NCBI GenBank assembly: GCA_033398695.1
Contig: CM065809.1
Span: 85,355,644-85,419,643, forward strand
DNA from: Orobanche coerulescens
Taxonomy: Eukaryota; Streptophyta; Magnoliopsida; Lamiales; Orobanchaceae
Direction of reading: 5' to 3'
DNA: 64,000 nucleotides
Positions 22,059 through 33,350 of the stretch are shown one piece after another. Every line of letters starts with the position of its first letter. The stretch's first letter is position 1. The notes under the pieces were generated by a model. The model did no database searches and was not told the origin of the DNA. It worked only from the letters and a program-made list of their open reading frames with translations. The translations under genes and the position numbers were made by a program.

Positions 22059-24751
22059 ATGAAAAGATATTTTGAGGTGCGTCCTAAATTTAAAGGGAGT
22101 TCAAGTAGTTCGGTAATTCAAGATCCATCGGAAGCTCCACGTTCAGTGAGCCACAACCATCAAACTTTGCTAATGAGAGAGACAACATTATTGAACTGGA
22201 AACTTTAGTAGCAGACCTCAGACTTAGAAATCAATTTCAGACTATCATCTGGACATTCAAAACGAGGTAAGGAAAGCTTACCTAAAAAAAGATCCCAATC
22301 AACCTCGTAATTTTACATTTCCTTGGACAAAGTATGGTAATAAGAGGCGCCGATTTGATGTAAATTGGTTTAATAAATATGACTGGCTTTAGTATAGTGA
22401 ATATGCGGATCGTGCATATTATTTATCATGTCATCTGTTTAAGAATGTGTCAAATTAGATGGTGATCACTTTGTTGGGCTCGGATTTGATGACTGGAATA
22501 ATCTTTCAAGAATCATGCTAGTGCTACCAATGGTTCTGATGGTGATTGTGGGCATATGGGTCATGATCTTCGGCCCTGTTCTTTTGGACTTATTTTTCAG
22601 TTTTTCAGTTCAGTTCAGTTCAGTTCAGTTCAATTCTTATTCTTCTTCTTATTATTATTAATCTTAATTATTATTATTGTTATTATTACTAATAATATTA
22701 CTATTATCGTTGTTGTTGTTGATTACATTTACTATTATTATTTACCATTATTATTATTATTATTTACCCTTAATATATTTGATTCGATCGATTACATTGA
22801 TTCGAGTCCATTCGATTCGATTCAATTGATTCGAATCCATTCGGTTGATTCGATTCGATTCAATTTAGTTCAGTTAAGTTCAGATTCATTCAGTCCAAAA
22901 GAACAGAGCCTTATGAACCCAAAGCAAAGTATTGGGGCTTCTTTAGAAAAACAAACTCATAGAAAAATATTGATTATAATGTTCGTGTGACTATATCACT
23001 TATAGCTACTAAGTATCTTTTGAGGGGTAGATCGGCATTTCGAGGATATGATGAATCAGAACACTTTCCATATAGGGGCCCTTTTCTTGAGACTATAAAT
23101 TTACTGAAAGAGTGCAACCAAGATATAGCAAAGGTATTAAATTGTGCTCCATGAAATAATTATATGATTTCTCCTCGGATTCAAAAGGACCTTGCTGCAG
23201 CTTATGCATTTGAAATAAGTAAAAAATTGTTAGTGAAATAGGGGATGATTTTTTTGGTGTGTTAATCGATGAGCCCGGTGATTGTTCAAACAAAGAACAA
23301 ATGGTTGTTGTTGTGCGTTATGTTAATTTTGTAGGTTTTGTTATGGAAAGATCTATTGGCATTATGCACGTTAAAGAAACAAGTGTTAATTCACTTAAAG
23401 GGGCACTTCAAAATTTACTTGGTCTACACATATTGAGTTTATCTAGCATTCGCGGACAAGGGTACGGTGGAGCAAGAAATATGAGAGGTCGGTATGGTGG
23501 TTTGAAAACTTTAATTCAAAATGAGAACCCATATGCTTATTATGTGCACTGTTTTGCTCATCAACTTCAATTAGCACTTGTCGCTTGTGCTAAGAGTCAT
23601 ATTGGTGTTAGTGTTTTTTCCGGTAAGATGAATGTGCTTGTTAATTTGATTCGCTCCTCTAACAAAAAATAGAATTACTTCGGGGCAACCAGAAGATTCA
23701 TTATTCCAATTTAATTGAAGAGGGTTCGATAGTAACTGGTAGCGGCTTGAATCAAGAATCATCTATTATCAGAGCCGGTGATACTCGTTGGGGGTCTCAT
23801 TTTAGGACCCTCAGAAGTTTGATGACTTTATATAGTCCCATAATTGGGGTGCTTGAAGAAGTGAGAGATGATAATTCTTCATTTTTGTTAGATTTGCTTC
23901 AGTCTTTTGATTTTATCTTCATGTTGTACTTGATGGTTGAGGTTTTAGAGATCTCACATGATTTGAATGTTGCTTTACAATGATGTGATCAAGATCTCTT
24001 GAATGCGTTGAAACTTGTTAGTGTATCCAAGCAACGTCTTCAGGAGATGAGGGGCGATGGGTGGGAAACACTTCTGGCTAAGGTCGTGGAAATTTGTAAT
24101 AAGCATGAGTTTGATGTGCCTGATATGGATGCACCATATGTCCAAGGAAAGAAATCTAGGTGACGAGATTCAAGTGTTTCTAATATGCATCATTACAAGA
24201 ATGATTGTTTGTTTAGTGTTTTAGATTTGCAGTTATAGGAGCTTAATGCCAGGTTTGATGGGGAGAACACTGAACTTTTACATTGTGTTGCATGTTTGAG
24301 TCCTTCATCGTCATTTACAGCTTTTGATGAGGATAAATTGTTGAGGATGGTTGAATTTTATCCTGATGATTTTCTGGAATTTCCTGAATTGGTAGTTCGA
24401 AACCAGCTTCAAAATTATATTAAAGATGTTCGATGCGATCCAGCTTTTTCGGAATTGAAAGGACTTTCAGATCTTTGTAGACAGTTTGTAGAAACAAACA
24501 AGTACACAACATATCGTGTGGTGTATAAACTTGTAATGTTGGCATTGATTTTGCCGGTAGCAACTGCAAGTGTTGAACGAGTCTTTTCAGCTATGAATTA
24601 TGTGAAGAGTGAGCTACGTAATAAGACGGGTGATCAATGGTTAAATGATCGTCTGGTAACATTTATAGAAAGGGATGTATTTAAAACTATTAGTAATGAT
24701 GTTATTTTAGCATATTTTCAGGAAATGGACTCTATGCGATTTTCTTTGTAA
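22059..24751 (+). pseudogene. hAT transposase (TTF zinc finger/DUF4371 type), broken
   Basis: The start MKRYFEVRPKFKG follows an intron-like acceptor (TATTTAG). Next, in shifted frames, is a TTF-type zinc-finger region (RKAYLKKDPNQPRNFTFPW, near 22265-22435). DUF4371 follows (RGRSAFRGYDESEHFP near 23030), then the catalytic-core region (GVLIDEPGDCSNKEQM; YYVHCFAHQLQLALV; RAGDTRWGSHFRTLRS). The C-terminal hAT dimerisation domain is LPVATASVERVFSAMNYVKS (near 24552-24611). At least four frameshifts or stops and the MITE insertion break the frame. Plant relatives are annotated as zinc finger MYM-type protein 1-like. In a working element the protein would bind the ends and catalyse excision in the nucleus. 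Confidence 0.85.
22572..22910. mobile_element. Tourist-like MITE inside hAT transposase
   Basis: Ends GGCCCTGTTCTTTTGGACT and AGTCCAAAAGAACAGAGCC are inverted. Flanks TTC and TTA approximate the TTA target of PIF/Harbinger elements. The core is TTATTATTA-rich and the subterminal parts are CAGTT and GATTC repeats. It is the same family, in opposite orientation, as 41825-42208. The 144-residue open frame across it is low-complexity and not a gene. Confidence 0.85.
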
Positions 24752-24949
24752 ATATAGGTATATCTTTTATTAGTACAATTTTCTTTTATTATTTGTAATT
24801 TTTAATATAATTTTAGAACATATTTATTGCACAATATTTTTTGGTTGTCTGTTACATTTTCTTGTGGTGCGTCGTTGCCATAGACGGATCCATCATCCGA
24901 CTCGGTGCACCAGTAGTTTTCGGATGCTGGATCCGCCTATGGTCGTTGC

Positions 24950-24994
24950 AGATGTAAAGCCATTATGGCTTCGCTTAATCAACCCCGGTTCTGG
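24950..24994 (+). pseudogene. L1 LINE RNase H fragment, continued
   Basis: Just after the hAT target duplication, the frame reads CKAIMASLNQP, the expected continuation of the L1 RNase H (DC-K-hydrophobic pattern). It shows that hAT and then another insert split one LINE. Confidence 0.5.
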
Positions 24995-25432
24995 GCCTAT
25001 GCGGTATGTTCAGCCGCATAGGGCCTCAACTCTTCTGGGGCCCAGACCCAGAATCAAAGCCCAAGTATAATTTTTTTTCCTTTGTTATTTGACATGTTTT
25101 TTTAATAATCGTTATGCTGCCCAAAATTAGAAAATGTGATTCAGGTTGTGAAAATCGTGAGAAAAAATAAAGAATTAAAAAGTAGGATCATTCGCAAAGA
25201 GGAGCTCTTGATTATGAAGAGTTATCGATAATTTTGCTTTGAAGGACGCTAAAAGAGTTGCAATTTTTAAATGATTTTTTAAAAGTTGATTGTAATGTTC
25301 TATTTGGAAAATACTATCGATATAATTTTCTTGCCATGTACTTCATCGTTTTTTTAATAATATTACTCGGAGACCGTTTCCAGAATTTGGCATAGGGCCT
25401 CAAATTATTAGAGCCTATCTCTTTTATTCATC
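24995..25432 (+). mobile_element. hAT remnant between L1 pieces
   Basis: Contains LDYEEL then, one frame on, DNFALKDAKRVAIF (about 25205-25265), resembling the extreme C-terminus of TTF-type hAT transposases. The phrase CATAGGGCCTCAA occurs near both edges (25018 and 25391). No target duplication was recognised. Confidence 0.45.
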
Positions 25433-25560
25433 ATAACTTTAAAACTTTCGCACATACATTAGCTAGACATGCGAGTGCTCTTACTGTCTCTTGGGAGTAT
25501 CCCCCGGCCTGTATTGCGAGTTTGGTTGATTAATGATTAGTTCTTCCAAAAAAATAAACT
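25433..25560 (+). pseudogene. L1 LINE 3' end
   Basis: Reads FAHTLARHASALTVSWEYPP then ACIASLVD and a stop, the conserved end of the plant L1 RNase H region, followed by an A-rich tail (CCAAAAAAATAAA). This gives the 3' limit of the LINE fragmented from 18456 onward. Confidence 0.65.
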
Positions 25561-26596
25561 AGAGATAACTCGTGCCTTAATGACACAGTTACGGTGATAT
25601 AATTAAATTAAAATAATTAAATTAACAAATTAACTTGCTACAAAACAAATATTTTGGTCACCAGAAGTTTGCCGGCCGGCGTCGGTGTCCCACCGGAAAG
25701 CAGGGTCCACGTGCCGCCGGCTCGTGACCCGCCAGAAAGCAGGTCAGCGGGCCTGGCGTTAAAAAGAAAAATGGCCGGTTGCCGGAGGTTCGTCGGCGGT
25801 GGCCTGCCGGTCTGGCGTAATAAGAAAATTGGTCGGGCGTCGGAGGTTTGCCCGCGACCGGCGGCGGTCCTACCTGAAAAATTGGTCGGCCGAATTAATA
25901 GTTGTCCTTTTAATTTAATCTAATTTAATAGTCTAATTTTGTTTTTTTGTAAATTTATTTTTATTGAACATTTGATATTATTACTATTAATAAATTTAAC
26001 ATAAAGAAAAGGAGGGAAAGTGGAAGGATAGAATGGTCATTTCGGGTGTACACGAAAATAAAATGACATTGTTCTTTATATTTTATAAATATATATATAG
26101 ACGTGTGTATATATATTTCCTTCCGTTTACTTACAATTGCAACAATCTAAATTTTTATACTATTCATATATTAACTTTAACCACATGTTCTAATAACATA
26201 AAATAATTGAATATTATTACTTGAATTATTGTTTTGATAATACTTGAGAATATTTTAAAAAATTTCTTTTTTTAATTTTGTAATTGATATTTTGAGATAT
26301 TAATGATGAAAGCTTTGTATTGGAAAAAAAACTGAACTATTATCATTTAAAGAAAACGGGAAAATTATGTACTCGTATTACAAATAATTAATTTTTTATA
26401 GTAAAAAGCGAAATCTCTCGCACCAGGCCTTCACCTCGATCCAAAAGAAATTGATGGACGAATTAAATGTTCACGTGGGAGGAAGCACTTAGGGATAAAA
26501 CTTTTGTCGCGGCTGACAGGACTCAAATCTGGTGCTCGTAGTAATCCGCCACCCAGAACTCCTTGTAGCAACTACAAATAATCAACTCTAGTCTTG
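25561..26596. other. Intergenic, AT-rich, with GC-rich repeat patch
   Basis: No gene seen. At about 25665-25890 a GC-rich block holds imperfect units near 57 bp (GGAGGTTCGTCGGCGG...AAGAAAATTGGTCGGGC and relatives). The open frame across it has no known domain. The rest is AT-rich and leads to the shugoshin 5' region. Confidence 0.6.
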
Positions 26597-26684
26597 AGGG
26601 AGGGAGGGAGGGAGGGGGCAACTCTAGCCTGGAGGGAGGGAGGGAGGGAGGGAGGGAGAGAGGGAGAGAGAGAGAGAGAGAGAG
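26597..26684. repeat. (GGGA)n/(GA)n microsatellite before shugoshin
   Basis: GGGAGGGA runs pass into (GA)n, ending six bases before the proposed shugoshin ATG, so it would lie in the 5' leader or core promoter. GA tracts are common in plant 5' UTRs; length changes here could affect expression (inference). Confidence 0.9.
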
Positions 26685-26689
26685 CAGTG

Positions 26690-29400
26690 ATGTCGAGAAC
26701 GGACGATTTCCTGACACTTGATTCACAGAATGCTGCAACAACGACCGGAGGTAACTCTTGAAAATCAATTTACACTTCATTTATTTCGGAAACCTTATAC
26801 TTGATCCACTGATTATTTTTGTGCTTGTAGTCTGGGGTTTTGCGCGGACATTTATATGACTTATTTTATCTATAGATTGTTCCCCCATATTTGAGTAACT
26901 TTCAATTGTTGAGTATTGATTGTCTGGATTAGACCTTCAATTTTGCGAACTCGACGACGTTTTTTCCTTGTCTGTTTGTGTGAGTGTGTCCCTCTGTGTG
27001 TGTATGTGGTGTGCGCGCGTGTGTTAATTTCATGAGTTGATTTGATAATTGAGCCTGAGATACTGTTCTTCTCCTTTTCACATATGTGGGGATACTTTTT
27101 TGGATATTTGGTTTTTGAGGATGAGGTGGATGATTTTTTTATTTACTTCAAACTTTCGAGTAAAATGCGACATGTAGCAAAGAATCCTCAAAGTGTGGTG
27201 AGGAGGAAGCTTGCGGACATTAGCAACTTGCCACAAAATCGAAGGCCAGTCATTCCAGAGAATAAGTCGCAATCCGTTGAGACAACAATCAAAGAATACA
27301 CTGACAAACTGCAGAAAGTTATTACTGTTTTTGTAGTTTTTATTGTGTTTGCGATTGTCGGATCACTTATACTGCTGCTTTTAGTTTCAACTTGATTTTG
27401 TTTTGTGATTTCAGGAAAACATGGCTTTGGTGAAGATGCTTGCACAGAGAAAGTATCCTCAACTGCTAATTTATTTTAAAACAAAAAGTTGGTGCATGCA
27501 GATAGATTGGGCTTCCAATTAGGTCTAATGATTTGTGTTATCCTGAACTTTGTTGTGAAATAGCAAAATCATTGAACAGAGGGGAACCGAGCTAGAACAC
27601 CCGGCAATTTACCACACGACACGAAAACACGACACGAAAACGACACGAAAATTTAGTGTTTGGGTTTGCATTTTGAATACACGACACGAAAATACACGAA
27701 CACGAAAGTACACGACCGAGATTTAGTGTCGATTTTGTGTTTACCCTTTGGGTACACGACATGACACGAGGTACACGAAATAGATAAATAAATAAATAAA
27801 TATATATAATATTTTATATATAATTTAATAAAAATATATATTTTATGAATTCTGTTTATACTGAACTTTAAAATTTGAAAATATAATGTGAATTTTCATA
27901 AATTTCGTGTAAACATTCGTGTTTTTGTTGTCATTCGTTTCATTTCGTCTACTAAAACCTATAAAAATAATATTATAATATTAAAATTATTATTTTTTAT
28001 AATATTTTAATATTTATTTTATATTATGTGCCTGACACGAAAACACGACACGAATTTGCGCGGTACACGACACGACATGACACGAATTCATTTAGTGTCG
28101 TGTATGGGTTTGAACTTTTGGTACACGAAACACGAAATTACACGATACGAAAATACACGACACGAACGAATTGCCAGGTCTAAGCTAGACATACTGAGAG
28201 TAAATATGCATAAAATGCACGAACAGAATCGGCAGCTGGCACTGTCAAACTACCAAATGCTTGTGGTGTGTTTATTTATTTGAAACCTTTTTATGCGGTT
28301 CTTGATTTTCTCAAAGCTTGTAACTCATTTTGCTGACATTTATTGCTCCATCTGGATTTTCAGGAATTAAATTCAGCAAAAGATCGGGTAGGCGCAATGA
28401 TTTGGATACGTAGTTCTTTTCCATCACCATTTCTAATTACCTGTAACTGGACCTAACACATGTTTTGGCGTAATCCCTATTACAGTTGAAAGTGTTGCAG
28501 CATGAGCTCGGTTGCAAAATTGGCCTGCTTAATACAAGAAAATTGGAACTTGAGGTCCGTAATATCAGAATTTTTAGCAGCTATAGCAACTGTCTTAGTA
28601 TGATATGGTCGCCTTGTCCTTGTTTGTTACTCAGCAAAAAGAAAGAACAATGCCATGTGAAAATGCTGATACCAAGGTATAACATCTACTCCTAATGATT
28701 AATTTCAAAGTAGTTTTCTTCTAATGTTCATTTTGAATGTATATTTCACCATTTTGATTTTTTTTTTCTAATATTAAACTGTCGCAATGGCTGGCTATAA
28801 CCGTCTACATGCCAAGTTGATCACGTCTCCTGAGGAAGGGGAGTCCTTAAAAGAACTTCAAGTTGATGAAAAATCTCAGAAGACCAAAGGGAGTTCACAA
28901 CCAAACAGTGAGTAATCATTCTTGAAATGCCTCAGTTCGATTTTGAGAAGGATCTTTCTTTGTCTAAGGAGACGACTGAAAACAAAAGGTTTATCTTCTC
29001 TCTGTTAAACAGTACTAAATATAATCCTAAATTGCCAAACTTGATTTCTCTCTTTATTTTTTTTGCTTTCGTCTTTGCGTGTTGTTATGTTAGGACTTCT
29101 GTGAGGAGGCAATCTGCTAGACTTAAGGCTGCAGAACTAAGACCTGCCAATGAGAATTTGTTTGAGACAGATGACACTAAAGTTCACGATCATCTGTTGC
29201 CTGATGATGCTGTTCCTGAACATGGATCAATATCAACTATGAAAATTCCAGTTTCTGAAAAAGAGAAAAGTTGCGGCGTCAGATATAAATCTCAAGAGTT
29301 TGAAAGACCGTCTCTGATCAGGCCTTCACGCCTGGCAGCCAAAAAGATTCTATCTTACAAAGAGATACCATTAACCGTCAAAATGCGAAGATCTAAGTGA
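26690..29400 (+). pseudogene. Shugoshin (centromeric cohesion protector), disrupted
   Basis: Plant shugoshin, the protein that with PP2A shields centromeric cohesin from separase in meiosis. Inferred exons: 26690-26750, 27178-27317, 27415-27452, 27564-27596 plus 28200-28265, 28364-28387, 28486-28554, 28635-28676, about 28787-28907, 28936-28988, 29094-29400. They encode VVRRKLADISNLPQ; the N-terminal coiled coil (ENMALVKMLAQR, NKIIEQRGTELD, ILRVNMHKMHEQNRQLALSN, LKVLQHELGCKIGLLN); a variable middle; and the basic C-terminal box (RPSRLAAKKILSYKEIPL, VKMRRSK, stop). Phases join cleanly through exon 7. Breaks: a 595-bp MITE in exon 4, no AG acceptor before exon 8, and an exon 8/9 phase mismatch. 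The sequence is otherwise well preserved, so recent loss, splicing around the insert or a polymorphic insertion are all possible. Family assignment is sure; functional state is not. Confidence 0.85.
27597..28191. mobile_element. hAT-type MITE in shugoshin exon 4
   Basis: Flanked by GAGCTAGA (27589-27596) and AAGCTAGA (28192-28199), an 8-bp target duplication with one change. Ends ACACCCGGCAATT and AATTGCCAGGTCT are inverted repeats with two mismatches. The body is rich in ACACGACACGAAA units in both orientations around an AT-rich middle. Removing it and one duplicate restores continuity of the exon; with it in place a stop follows within about 40 codons. Confidence 0.9.
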
Positions 29401-30168
29401 GACATGCTTGCGTTGAAACTGTTAGATATTCCACAACAATTGGTGAGTCCCTGGCGCATTGACTTTTTATTTTACAAAAATGTGTGGGCCCCGACTTTCG
29501 CGTTGCTTTTCTTAATATCTTGATTGGTTTGATGAAATTTAGTGCTATTGTTTTGTAATATAAGATAGTGATCATATGTTCTATTTTCATATTCCACTCA
29601 TATTGGATGAATGTTACGTGTATAGGACGATGCCATAGTTGTACACACACAGCGGTTATCAAGTTTAGTGGAACACAACATGAATTAGAAAATGAAGTGA
29701 GAGATACCAACTTACTGTAAGATTTGACAATGAACTAGTTTTTCTAAGATGTGATAGATGCTTGAGAGAGTGAAATAATGATGTAAATACTTGTACCGTT
29801 GCCTCCTAGGGTGTAATGTGACGATTCGATACTGTTCGTTTTCTTGTCCTTTTTTCTGAAATATTTATAGTGCAGACGTCTTGGTTAAAATGAACCTTGG
29901 ATTTTTGCATGGATTCCAATATATATGATGACCTGTTTTATGTTCTCTTATGTGCTAAGAAGTGAGTTTATGGAACCCAGGTGCAGCAGCTTCACTGATA
30001 CTCCAAGTCCTGTTTTGATGAAAAGATTACAGATTGAAACCTCATATCATGTGTCAGAACTGGAAGTCCATTATATATATGTTTTTGGGAATTTGAAAAA
30101 CAATGAGTTTACTCTGTATAGAGAAAGCAATTGTTAGGTGGCAATTTGTCTGGTCGCCGCCTTGAGTC
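29401..30168 (+). other. Shugoshin 3' flank / 3' UTR
   Basis: No further coding domain. A possible 3' UTR intron runs from a GTGAGT donor at about 29442 to an acceptor GTGTATAG near 29623. The short open frame at 29925-30137 has no recognised domain. The region ends at the target duplication of the RTE LINE. Confidence 0.5.
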
Positions 30169-30429
30169 CCTGCAAAATCTCAACAACAACAACAACATCT
30201 AAGCCTTAGTCCCGGTCGGCTAACATGAATCAAACTTTGAAACCGTCAATAATCGTTACATAAATAACATAGAAGGAAAAAAGAGGGAAAAAGTAGAGAA
30301 AAAAGCAAAAAAAAAAAAAAGGAATCAGACTTCATCCACCATCCGTATTCTTTCCCTCCACATTTGCCTCTCCATCGCCATACTTTCTCCAATTCCAAGA
30401 AACCGCATATTATTTTCAATCATCTTTAT

Positions 30430-32212
30430 CTAAGTTTTCTTGGGTCTTCTTCTACCTTTCACAACATTATTTGTTCCCCAACTTTCTAGCCTCTTCACTG
30501 GGGCATCAATATGTCTTCTTCTTACATGACCAAACCATCGTAATCGATTCTCCATCATCTTGTCTTCTATAGACGCAACTCTTACCTTCTCTCTGATCAC
30601 TTCATTTTTGAGCCGATCCTTTTTTGTATGACCACACATTCATCGTAGCATACGCATCTCTGCCACATTCATCTTTTGAACGTGACATCGCTTTCTGACC
30701 AACACTGGTGCCATATAACAAACAAGAGCCTAATTGTCGTGCGGTAAAATTTACCCTTTAATCTATGAGGTATGCCAGGATCACATAAAACCCATGTGGC
30801 ACTCTTCCACTTCAACCACCATGCCTTTATTCTGTGAGCCACATCGCCATCTAGCTCTCCATCCTTTTGGATAATAGATCCAAGATACCGAAAGAAAGTG
30901 GATCTATGAACAACTTTCCCATCAAATGTGATCATCCCCGCCTCTCTATTCTCAAGCGCTAAACCTACACTCCATATATTGATCTTACTCGCTCACCGCA
31001 AAGCCTCGAGCTTCCAAAGTATCCTCCAAAGTTCCAATTTCTGTTGCACTCCAACCTTCGTTTCATCAATCAACACAATATCATCTGCGAACATCATACA
31101 CCACAGAACGTCATTTTGAATTTCTCTTGTCAATTCATCCATGACTATGGCAAAGAGAAAAGGACTAAGAGCAGATCCTTGATGCACCCCAATCGTAATA
31201 GGGAATTCTTCTGTCCTCCCAACATTAGTACGTACACTTGTACTAGCTCCCTCATACATGTCCTTTATAATGTCAATATATTTCCGCGATACACCCTTCT
31301 TTGCTAATGCCCACCAAAGTACTTTTCTTGGTACTTTATCATATGCCTTCTCTAAATCAATAAAAACCATATGCAGATCTTTCTTTTTATCTCGATAATG
31401 TTCCATCAACTGCCGGATAAGATAAATTGCTTCCATGGTTGATCTTCCAGGCATAAATCCAAATTGATTTTCTGTTATCTTCACGCATTTCCTGATCCTT
31501 TGTTCAATCATTCGTTCCCACAACTTCATGGTATGACTCATTAGTTTAATTCCGCGATAATTAGAACAATCTTGAACATCACATTTGTTCTTATACAAAG
31601 GGACGAGAATACTTTTCCTCCATGCTGATGGCATCTTATTGCTTCTCCAAATCTTATTGAAAAGTATAGTTACCCATTCGATTCCTCTCTCTCCCAAACA
31701 CCTCCAGACTTCAATAGGTATACCATCTGGTCCTTCTGCTTTCTTTGACCCCATCTTCTTCAATGCAATTGTCACTTCACCCTTTTGAATTCTTCTCTTA
31801 AACTCTCGGTTAACCATACTTGAGGGGATGTTTAAATTCCCAATATCTTGTTCTTGATGGCCATTGAATAGGGTATCAAAGTATGACCTCCATCTCTCTT
31901 TATCTCTTTATCTTGAACCAAAACTTTTTGGTCAGTATCTTTTACACATTTAACTTTTCCAATATCTCGCGTCTTCTTCTCTCTCATTCGAGCAAGTTTA
32001 TAGATATCTTTTTCCCCTTCTTTAGTATCTAATCTTGCATATCATTCTTGATTGACTTTTGATCAGGCATTTCGCACTGCCTTTTTAGCTTCTGTTCGAG
32101 CTTTCTTGTACTTCTCATAATTCTCATCGCTCGAGCATTTACCTAGTACCTTATAACATTCACGTTTGGTCTTTATCGCTTGCTTAACTTCATCATTCCA
32201 CCAAGATGTGTC
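30430..32212 (-). pseudogene. RTE LINE reverse transcriptase part
   Basis: From the LARD2 insertion point the frame opens with WWNDEVKQAIKTKRECYK (linker), with stops near 32080, then RT proper at 31817-30993. Seen there: [80 protein letters not shown] and the catalytic [11 protein letters not shown]. Two more shifted pieces follow: STFFRYLGSIIQKDGELDGD (near 30900) and the C-terminal RLRWFGHVRRR (near 30540) typical of RTE. The catalytic FADD is intact, but frameshifts and stops make it a pseudogene. In life the protein reverse-transcribes LINE RNA at a nicked target. Confidence 0.9.
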
Positions 32213-32217
32213 CTTAC
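32213..32217. other. LARD2 target duplication, left copy
   Basis: CTTAC immediately precedes TGTAACACCC. The same five bases follow the right LTR at 40118-40122. Confidence 0.95.
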
Positions 32218-33214
32218 TGTAACACCCCCAATCCACTCAGGGATATTACACGCCGTAGACCCTCTCCTCGAAGATCTACCAGGTTGGTAACAACATTTAA
32301 CATCTCGACAATGCCTTCAAGGCTAAATGACTCAGTAGACCGATTTGGTCTTTCAATGAAAATATACAACTCAATTACAACATATACCCACGCAGGGGTC
32401 AAAGTACAATAAACTCCGCACAACGGGAAAAGATCTTGCAGCGGAAAAGAAAATACAACTAGACCAATACGACATCAACGGATCCTCGTGTGATTAGTAT
32501 CGTTCATCTTTCATCATCCTTCGTGCCGACCCTGTGTTATGCTCCAAAACTTGAATGCAAAAATAGACATCCACCCCCCGAATACTCGGGGGTTAGCAAA
32601 ATTCCACTGTTTTGCTAGTGCAAGAACAAAGTGCAAATACGAGCCATACAATTCACATTCCACGAACGATAATAATTCGGAATCCTCAAAGGTTCAAATA
32701 CAACAAGATGAACACTTCCCGATGCGAGAGTTTGAGTAAAGACTTCCCAAAATTTCAAGATCAAAATATCAAGGGAAACAATCTATAAAATGATTTGAAA
32801 TACCATCGGGAGTTTTAATAGAAAATGATTTAGGATTATCAAATCCTACTTTTCAAAAACCCAAAATACGAAAGGGGTCACCGCCCCAAAGGTTTACTTT
32901 TCCAAAAGCGACCTTTACCAAACCGTTGGGATTTTAGCCCCAAATCCGTAAAATGACTTTTACAAGACCATTGGGATTTTAGCCCCAAATCTCATCAACT
33001 CACAGTACACAAGAACGACCACAAGGTTCGTCTCCCAACATCAAAATCCACACAAACAACAAAATACTCCAGTGCCATCCTAGCCAAGTAAGCCAAACGA
33101 ACACTTACCTCTTACACACTTAGTCGATGCATGCAATCATGAAAACCGTTCGAAAACACTCATTTCCGGAAATGCCATAATCAAATCACATTTGCAAAAT
33201 GCACCACAATTAAC

Positions 33215-33350
33215 CGTGGATCCACCCCTCCGTGGACCCCTACCGAGACCCCGTCGGATCTAACCCATAGTGGTTAAAAGCAAGCTCGCGGATCCACCCC
33301 TCCGTGGACCCCTACCGAGACCCCGTCGGATCTAACCCGTAGTGAGCATA
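33215..33350. repeat. 73-bp tandem duplication in LARD2 left LTR
   Basis: Two units of GGATCCACCCCTCCGTGGAC...CCGTCGGATCTAACCC. The partner pair is at 38460-38590, where one C is missing in the second unit. It occupies the same distal LTR position as the LARD1 minisatellite. Confidence 0.9.

Larger units (their letters stand above)
21443..24941 (+). mobile_element. Complete hAT transposon (3499 bp)
   Basis: Left end CATAGGCGGACCTA and right end TGGATCCGCCTATG are inverted repeats, and both outer flanks are GTCGTTGC (21435-21442 and 24942-24949), a perfect 8-bp target duplication typical of hAT. It carries a decayed transposase on the + strand, a Tourist-like MITE (22572-22910) and an odd duplicated end (24871-24941). 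It split an L1 LINE. The coding damage means it cannot move by itself. Confidence 0.9.

Noticed and set aside
22556..22990. 144-codon open frame with long hydrophobic Ile/Val/Leu runs
   Set aside because: It is translation of the ATT-rich Tourist MITE core, not a membrane protein.
25654..25923. 89-codon GC-rich frame as a candidate gene
   Set aside because: It spans degenerate tandem repeats and has no homology signal by eye. It was treated as a repeat patch.
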